Part shown: positions 57,025 through 64,000 of the stretch, in pieces
Layout of the letters: the number at the start of each line of letters is the position of its first letter
How positions within the stretch are numbered: position 1 is the stretch's first letter
Assembly: GCA_021229015.1 (NCBI GenBank)
Contig: CM037782.1
Location: 42,995,224-43,059,223, forward strand
Origin: Solen grandis
Taxonomy: Eukaryota > Mollusca > Bivalvia > Adapedonta > Solenidae
Length of the DNA: 64,000 nt
Reading direction: 5' to 3'
Program-made: the position numbers and the translations under genes
Notes under the pieces: model-generated
What the model was told of the DNA's origin: nothing
Seen by the model: only the letters and a program-made list of their open reading frames with translations
Databases searched by the model: none

Positions 57025-60000
57025 GGGTGTTAAATAAAAATTTCAAACACTGCTTTAATGGCGGATATCCACGATTTTTATGCAAAAAAGCGAAAATTAC
57101 CGCCACAATATATATGATATTAAATTTAGCAAATTAACATTGAGATATGCAGCATAAACTCATACTGTTACTTATAATTGTTAATGTTAACTTCGTGTTG
57201 ATGTGTGTCAAATTAGAAGAAGGGGAGGTTTATTTATTTATAATTATTTGCTTTTTCTCTTAAAGGCAACGTTAATCATTAATGTAAATCTGCTAAAATG
57301 AACATTACAAAAACACCATGTTTTAGAATAAATGCGCCATAACTCCAGATTTATCTTGATTAATATTTATTATCAAATACAGACACAAACATGCCAATAA
57401 AGATCATACACAAGTTAAAATTCACCGTTTCCTTTCAGGACACTTTCCCATACACATTAATTAGTGATGATCTAAACCAGCAGTGATATTTACAGCGTTT
57501 GACTAATATTCTATTCAAATAGGGACAAAAAAGTGTCAAAAATTTAAAAAAAGAAGAAAAAAATTAGTACTGAAGAGTCAAAACTCCAAGTGAAATGGTC
57601 GGATATCTGTCACTTTTTATCTTGACTAATCTTACTTTAAATTGTAGATAGGTGCATGAGACATATTTTTATTTTTTTATTTTAATGAAGTATCATGGCC
57701 AATCTTTAAAAAAACAGTCATGTTTTGTTCGAAATGATAAAATCATTGTTCTTACACGATCTACAAATTATGCTATACAAACATTGTGACGTGCGTTATT
57801 TTCCGATAAATGCATGGTCCAAAATTAACTTTAATTGCAGAATGAAAAGGGATTTTCTTTCTCGTGCTTTATCGCAGAAAATGCACGGTGTTTTTAATTA
57901 TTAATCTTTCAGGCCTACGGCCTTAGTGATTAGATTACTGCAGATCTGAACTTAACATTGTGCATTCTTCTGCGACAAAACTTTCTAAACGAACCTCTGT
58001 TCCTCGTCATCCAAAGAAATTGAAACAGTATTGATAAGTCTTAAAATGTTTTACGTTTATAAAACATATTGTTAAACAAATGTAGTAAGTATAATTCTAT
58101 AAGAACTAAATCTTATCATAGCCATTCCGAAATGTGTTTCTGTGGTCCAAAGTTTAAGATGGAATTTATAGCTGTCAAAGCCAAAAACAAGTTTAATTCA
58201 ATCGGTCTAGAAAGAACATAGTAGTATTAAAGAACATCAAAAGCAAATAAGACGTTAACACACACACACATACACACAGGTAACTTATTTTGGGTTGCTA
58301 ATACAACTTTTTAATGAATATTCTGTAGTTTTAACAATTGAATGAATAAACGCGAATATATTGAGTGCCAGGTAACTATTTACTAACAAAAACAGGTTCT
58401 ATGAGAAGAGCAAACAAGAGTTTCTGTTATTTCTCACGGTAAGGACAGCAATGTTCTGGATGGTGCAACCACTCTAACTGAGGTAGGTTTTTTTTTTTGG
58501 TATTAAAGGCATTGTTAGTTTAATTATGTATTGTTTACTAGGAACAACATGATTTTCTTTTTGAAATTAAAAATGTTTGGCACGCGTTCAGTTTGGCACA
58601 TATTCTTAAATGTATTTTAAAATAGAAGTCATGTTATATAATTATTTGTTCAATTTGCTTTTAAACTGCATCTATATTTAAACATCTTAATAAATCAAAG
58701 CATTTCAACCAGGACATTTTCTACAGATATAACCCAAGATTTGTTAAAAACGTATATAACACAAATTATATGATTAAAAATATCAGAATTTGAAAGGACT
58801 ATATATACACTATATTTAAGTTTGATTGTACTGCTCATAATAAACCAATGGTATTGTTTAAAAAGACATGTTTGTTTTATGTTTAAACTAATTGTAAAGC
58901 CATTGTAACGCGACTGATATATTTTGATTTTGTATTTCTATTACTTGCTGATCATGTATCCTAATGAAATATTTAAACTCATTATAATCCATTGACATTT
59001 TTGAAATCCAAAAAAGAAAAGCAAACTATTTCAGTCAAAGGTTTGACTAAGATACTGAAGATTAACTTAAAGTATACGAACTTTTTACTGCTCATCTGAT
59101 CATTGAAGAAAAGTTAGCCTTGAATTTTTGTGAATTATACATTTACTTTTTTCAATACGAGGTGTTAAACAATCAGGGTAATTGAATCACAGGACCATCT
59201 TTAAACCGAGCACTCTCTGTAAAATCAAATGCCCACCGAACAACAAGATTTTCATTCTTTACATTATATCGAAAGAATGAAGTCCGAAACCTCGATTTCT
59301 GAATACCCAACAATAATTAAGATCCCAAATACATACGTTTACCTCTAATAAAATAAAGGAAAAAAGACTAATATAAGGATTTTTGTCCGAAGTATTGTAT
59401 CACTTTGTTTTTCCATAATTTTTCGATCAATATAACGTGACATTTATATAATGGAAAAACGATTTTGAAAATCGTGGCCTGTTTAGATTCATTTTAGAAT
59501 GCACATTTCAAATCATTGTTATCCATTATCAAAATCGTGATAAAAAATTCTCATTTTTCTATAATGATGTGATTTATATCTTTTTTGTCTTTGTCTGTAG
59601 GTGTAATTCATGTCCTTTAATGCTTAACATAGTTCATTCATTTATGATGTATTAGTTGGTGTCGCATGAATATGCCATTGTTTATATTATGACCTAAGCC
59701 GAACGCAAAATAAGCACTGAAACAACATAAACCTTGTGTCTGCAAATTGAGCCTGACCTGGTGCTTTGCGGTTTATGGAGGATCCACTGTATATGTCTTG
59801 TTCAAAGGGAAAATACATATATATTTCATAATGCACCTTTCAAAGTTTTACACGAAATGATGCATGGAAACTACGTCATAATCAAATCAGTGATATGTTT
59901 TGTTTTTATTTATGTATATTCTTGCTGAATTAAAATTTCTTAGGGTATTTCCTGCATGCAATATTTAAGTGCATATGAAATGGAACAAAACCTTTCAATA

Positions 60001-60340
60001 AATATGAGAAATAATACTATGACATCGAAAATAGTTATTTCCATTAACCTGGGGCATAGATATCGTTTAGATCAAATCTATCTCAAATCTCTTCAATCAA
60101 TGTCGCAATATCAAAAATTCAGTTATGTAAAACGGTATGTTAAGCAAGTATGGCCTGACTTTAAATTTAAATGACTATGTTTAATGATTTGACTAGTAGA
60201 AGTTTTAATTATCATGTTTACTTTTGATATGAACTATTGATTCGATAACTGATGTGTTGGTAATGTTAACCCAAATATTTAAATACAGTGGTGTATCTAA
60301 ATACCTCTTTCGATGAATGGATAATGGTGATTGTCATTTT
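57025..60340. other. Interval between gene B and the third paralogue
   Basis: AT-rich, with only short unspliced frames. I could not find a convincing copy of the shared 5' untranslated exon (GAACGGACTAAG) for the third paralogue here; 58420-58485, ending CTGAG|GTAGGT, is a weak alternative. Confidence 0.35.
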
Positions 60341-60358
60341 TTCTTTATAGATCAAGGA

Positions 60359-60855
60359 ATGGCCAATGATCTCCTCGTAAAGAAATGGAAACTGCTGTTT
60401 CATTTCATTGATACCGACAAAGATAACCTCCTTACACTCTAAGATGCTGATATGTTTGCGTAAGTTCTTCTTAATTTTGATATCATTTCCTGCATTTTGG
60501 TAAAAAGACAGTTGTTGCCGTATGATAAAACTCGTTATATACCAAGATGATATACGAACGTGAGATATTAGCACCTTGCTACATATCAGTATAGGACTGA
60601 TATGAAAGGAGTGTTGTTTGCCTTTATATAAGACAGGGTTCAAGTCGTTGAAAAATATATTTAAAATGCTTAAAGGAAAATGAAACACATTTAAAAAAAA
60701 AGTTCATTAAAAGCAAGATATACAATGACTCGCGCATGCTTTACAGCATTTAAATGATTTACTTCTTTAATTATTTGTATCATTTCAGAGAAAAGTTCTC
60801 AGTCGCTCAAAAATTTGACGAGGATAAAGCGAAACAAGTCAAAGAAAGATGGTGA
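60359..60855 (+). pseudogene. Third sarcoplasmic calcium-binding-protein-like paralogue, broken
   Basis: Exon 1 (60359-60459) is the same 101 bases long as in A and B (MANDLLVKKWKLLFHF, then loop DTDKDNLLTL). Codon 28 is TAA (60440-60442) where A has AAC (Asn) and B has AAA (Lys). Its donor GC|GTAAGT is intact. The intron is short, and exon 2 starts at 60789 after ATCATTTCAG (EKFSVAQKFDEDKAKQVKER). After TGG comes TGA (60853), and resemblance to A and B then ends, so about 130 codons are missing. Intact splice sites with a single-base nonsense change plus loss of the 3' exon suggest fairly recent decay. Confidence 0.8.
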
Positions 60856-62116
60856 TTGGTTTACGAAAGTACGATATGAGTTTAGCAATAACATTATTTT
60901 GAGGCAAACGGAAGGTAATGGCGTTTTACTTTGCTGATATAGCGCCATGTTGTTAATGTGTTGTTTTTAGTAAGAGTAAAATATTCGCCTGACGAAAGCT
61001 AATGTAATTAATGTAGAAGTCAAAGAGTGCTGAAAATCAATGAAATCTATGTTCTTTTAGAAATCTTTATTTATTCCAACGTATAATATGGTTTTTCTGT
61101 TGTTGTTTTTTGTTTGTTGTTTTTTTTTTTTGAAAAGGTATTTTGTTGCAAGATAAACTTAATCACAGATCTAAGAAAAAAAATCAACACAAAATCATGA
61201 AAATAGAAAGATAACAATTTAATATGATCACTGAAATGAAAATTTTTGGAAATAAAGAATATAACTGCGAAGTGGTACAGTGCACTCTCTGAAAACCGGA
61301 AAGCTCTAAATACCTAAATACTGGACGCTGTGTTTAACTTTTCCTTATATATCTATATTATTTCCTCTGACAATACCGGATTTTGTAAAATCCTAATATC
61401 GGACGGCTGATTGAGTCCCATTAAGCCCATTATATAAATACTTTCCCTGACAATACCGGTCGGTAAAAGTGTGAAAAACTCGTCGCCTTGAAACCGTTAT
61501 ATCGACTAATGGGTACGATATAATTGGTAACAGAAAACTGATCAATGCTGATTTCTGGGTTGTATTATTGAAGAGTGTGTATTGAATTACATAATTGTTT
61601 AATATAATTCAGTTGGATTAAATATATATAACTACTTAATTTCAACTTGTAAATAAGTTCAGTTTGTTTTAAAGTTTTAAACATGATAGGAAACGTTATT
61701 TTATTCTTTTGTGCAATAGCCTGTACCAAGAGGCACATGTTGATATATTCGGACTTTATCGTTATGAGGTAACCAGCTTGGTTTTAATACACTGGACGAT
61801 GTTTTCTTGAACTTTATTCATATTATGAAACAAAATATGCAAAAGTACTAGAATATTGAAGATATTATTTTAATTGCTTTTATTATTACTTCCATAATCT
61901 ATACATACATAAAAAAATAAACGGGTATTTATGATTGACCATAGCTTAATACGTAGATCATATTTGGGTAAAAATGTGGACTTTGAGAATACCAGTCATC
62001 TGAGAAAACCGGACAAAAACCGCGGTCCGATTGCCGTCCGGTTTTCTCAGAGTGTACTGTATATTGCCAATTTAGGGAACGTTTAATTTAATTATCAAAA
62101 TCACTGTTCAAATTAA
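60856..62116. other. AT-rich interval, no gene seen
   Basis: Near 61270-61300 and 61985-62060 are short related phrases (CTCTGAAAACCGGAAAGCTC; TCTGAGAAAACCGGAC; GGTTTTCTCAGAGTGTACTG) in opposite orientations. They may be ends of a small inverted-repeat element of ~0.8 kb. Confidence 0.35.
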
Positions 62117-62180
62117 AATTTAACACCCACGGCCTCCCGCTCCCGAGTCGGACGCTCTAACCACTCGACCACCGGGGACA
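62117..62180 (-). mobile_element. tRNA-like SINE head fragment
   Basis: The minus strand reads TCCCCGGTGGTCGAGTGGTT then AGAGCGTCCGACTCGGGAG, a tRNA-like A-box half with an anticodon-arm-like stem. The B box is worn (GTGGGTGTTAAAT). It is a remnant, not a tRNA gene. Confidence 0.6.
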
Positions 62181-62260
62181 TTGAGAAACACGTTGTTATA
62201 TCGGCGGAGAGAGCAAATGATTTTGAAGATGAATTATTGTCTGCAAAAATAATTGTTTGT

Positions 62261-62436
62261 TTATAGTCTTGTTATGTATTCCTTATTCGATGGCAAAGGA
62301 TTTTCAGCCTGAATTTTTGGCTTACAAAAACAAGAAAAAATAGGTTCCAACAAAAGAATGACAAGTCCTACAAAAAGGAGAGCTCCTGTTAGAAAATAGG
62401 CGATGTCCCAGTTGCCCGTCATGTCTTCGGTCCAAC
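62261..62436 (-). CDS. Transporter-like gene, last exon
   Basis: Acceptor GCTTTATTTCAG read on the minus strand. Encodes the final membrane helix (FLTGALLFVGLVILLLEPIF) and a short cytosolic tail. Confidence 0.85.
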
Positions 62437-63872
62437 CTGAAATAAAGCAAAGACACATCATTAGTTCAATTGTAAATGTCGAGTCGATTAAATTAATGGG
62501 TCGAGATACCTGAAAATCAGAGCTATATCAGTAATAATACAATGGTTGACATGTGTATTTTTCTTTGTGGGTAAAAAGAGAGGCGAAGTAAACATGTATA
62601 TGTCTAATAAAACCTTGCATTTACAGGAATACTCTGCATTTAACAAAAGTTGAAATAACATCGCATCAAATTTTAATTATGAAATTGCCCATAGTTTTTA
62701 CATAAACGAACGATTCATCACGTCACACTCTTTTCCTGCCTTTTGGTTATCACATACTTACGTGTCGTCAATTTACATTTGTAGTTATGGCTTGGCAAGT
62801 CACATAAAATACTTTATAAAGAGCGTATATCTATACAAATACAAATTGGATGTTATCATGGAATTCGAACAAGGACAAAAATCCTTTTAGTCCTAATCTG
62901 AAAAGATTTAAAAAAATCTGTCAATGAAAAAAAAATTAATAAACAAAAAAGAAAACCCCAAAAACTGATGAGCTTCTGTAAGTATGTGAAACCTTAATAC
63001 ATTTTTATGAGTATAATTTTGGAAACAAACATCTAGAGAAAATTTGAATAAACAAAACACCAAATGATAACAATGTCTTACAATGTATAGAACTCTGAAG
63101 TAAAAGATAAGTTTAGAGTTACGATAGATTCGAGTTAAAAATATATTCAAAGAGAGAGAGAGAGAGAGAGAGAGAGATACCTATTAATGGTTGGCTGACC
63201 ATGTAAGAGACGAAACTGCATGAAAACATGAGTCCAATCTGGTAAGGGTAATCTTCCATCCCGAAGGTTTCTATTAGAAGTGGTGGAAGCAAAGCCAAGC
63301 ATGGAACTATGAACAGTCCCACAACTGCAGAATATACTCTTAGGAAGTTGAGTGATTTGAAATAGGGGTATATAAAAGAAAATAAAGCCGCAATGGCCAT
63401 ACTAATGATGTATATGAATCTTGTCTGCAGAAGTTTCTTGTCTGTGAACCATCCTAACGCCAGCCTTGCCATGGTATCACAGCCTCCCATTATGGCCACG
63501 TTAATGGCTTCATCAGTCCTCCCAAAGCCAAGCTCTTGTATTGAGGCAGTAATGAGAATATTGGTATTTGAATAAGCAAACATCACTAACATGAAACTGA
63601 TGATATAGAAGACAAAGGTAGGGTTTTTAAATTGAATACATTGATTTCTGATTTCTATTTGAAGATCTGATATCATATATGTGCAGGTATTTTCTTTGTT
63701 AGCCATATTATGATCCCTCGTAGATACGTTAATGTCTGCATCTTCAATCCCCAGAGACTGTCTTTTGAATTCTTTTGGTTGTATGAATGTACACGCAGCT
63801 ACACAAACGTTAAGTGTTATACCACCAACAATCAACATTGTCCCTCGAAAGCCATACATTTCAAAGAGGAAA
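62261..63872 (-). CDS. SLC16-type (monocarboxylate transporter-like) C-terminal part, 5' end beyond window
   Basis: Two minus-strand exons: 63872-63181 and 62436-62261, ending at TAA 62261. They splice G|GT, giving QPLIGWTEDMTGNWD. The part seen starts in the helix 5/6 region (FLFEMYGFRGTM). It has a hydrophilic central loop of about 60 residues and then six membrane helices of the second major-facilitator half. In GGCDTMARLALGWFTDKK the Asp and Arg spaced D-x-x-x-R match the helix-8 pair known to be needed for proton-coupled transport in MCT1. The short tail ends SNKEYITRL. It is expected in a membrane, moving monocarboxylates or similar solutes; substrate unknown. The donor GTATCTCTCTC abuts an (AG)n tract. 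It is distinct from the N-terminal exons at 31004-31571. Confidence 0.85.
63150..63178. repeat. (AG)n / (CT)n tract touching a splice donor
   Basis: About 14 AG dinucleotides. On the transcribed strand it starts two to three bases inside the intron, immediately after the donor GTAT at 63180. Confidence 0.95.
63181..63872 (-). CDS. Transporter-like gene, penultimate exon
   Basis: The 692-base exon has acceptor TTTTCTTTTACAG (63873-63885 region) and donor ATAG|GTATCT. It carries the central loop, helices 7-11 and the D-x-x-x-R pair. Confidence 0.85.
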
Positions 63873-64000
63873 CTGTAAAAGAAAATGAAAATAAAAATCG
63901 TCTATAGTATTTTTTGCATGTAAATGGCTACTTACAGTTACATTCAATGAAAAAGTTGATATATTGGTATAACAATATAAATATCTTAAATAAAGTAAGA

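Overview
This is nuclear DNA from an invertebrate animal, very probably a bivalve mollusc (a clam-like lineage). The window is AT-rich and intron-containing. It is crowded with the tandem-core dispersed elements, tRNA-derived SINEs and (ACGG)-type microsatellites typical of bivalve genomes. It carries SLC16-type transporter exons and tandem sarcoplasmic calcium-binding-protein-like genes. Two runs of exactly 100 N (4638-4737 and 29450-29549) are scaffold gaps. I see no viral, bacterial, CRISPR or toxin locus.

Layout. 1-29 kb is a repeat district with no convincing host gene. It holds eight Helitron/Helentron-like 'pearl-type' elements, called E0-E7 here. Seven have the same 3' end, with hairpin and GAGCTAA or a close variant, but their tandem cores differ. 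It also holds a larger dispersed repeat R (one copy inverted relative to two others), a piggyBac-like TTAA MITE nested in E2, and a 21-bp minisatellite split by a 1.26-kb TIR element. SINEs and a local duplication complete it. 29.2-30.3 kb has a LINE fragment cut by the second gap and an unrecognised exon with a clean splice donor. 31.0-31.6 kb holds, on the minus strand, the first two coding exons of an SLC16-type transporter whose remainder I cannot find. 32.7-44.9 kb is a six-exon METTL24-like methyltransferase gene on the plus strand, with a 34-copy 49-bp minisatellite in intron 1 and an apparent one-base frameshift near its C terminus. 46.1-46.5 kb is a decayed mariner transposase. 47.2-60.9 kb is a tandem cluster of three sarcoplasmic calcium-binding-protein-like EF-hand genes: two intact with the same intron phase, the third a pseudogene. 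62.3-63.9 kb holds the last two exons of a second SLC16-type transporter, minus strand, running off the right edge.

The four gene families have no evident shared pathway; the only local logic is tandem duplication of the EF-hand genes and a head-to-head transporter/methyltransferase pair. I found no clearly new biological system. The most interesting structures are the pearl/Helentron-like family with shared ends and different cores, the METTL24-like frameshift, the orphan transporter exons and the decaying third EF-hand paralogue. All names rest on reading motifs by eye, without database searches.
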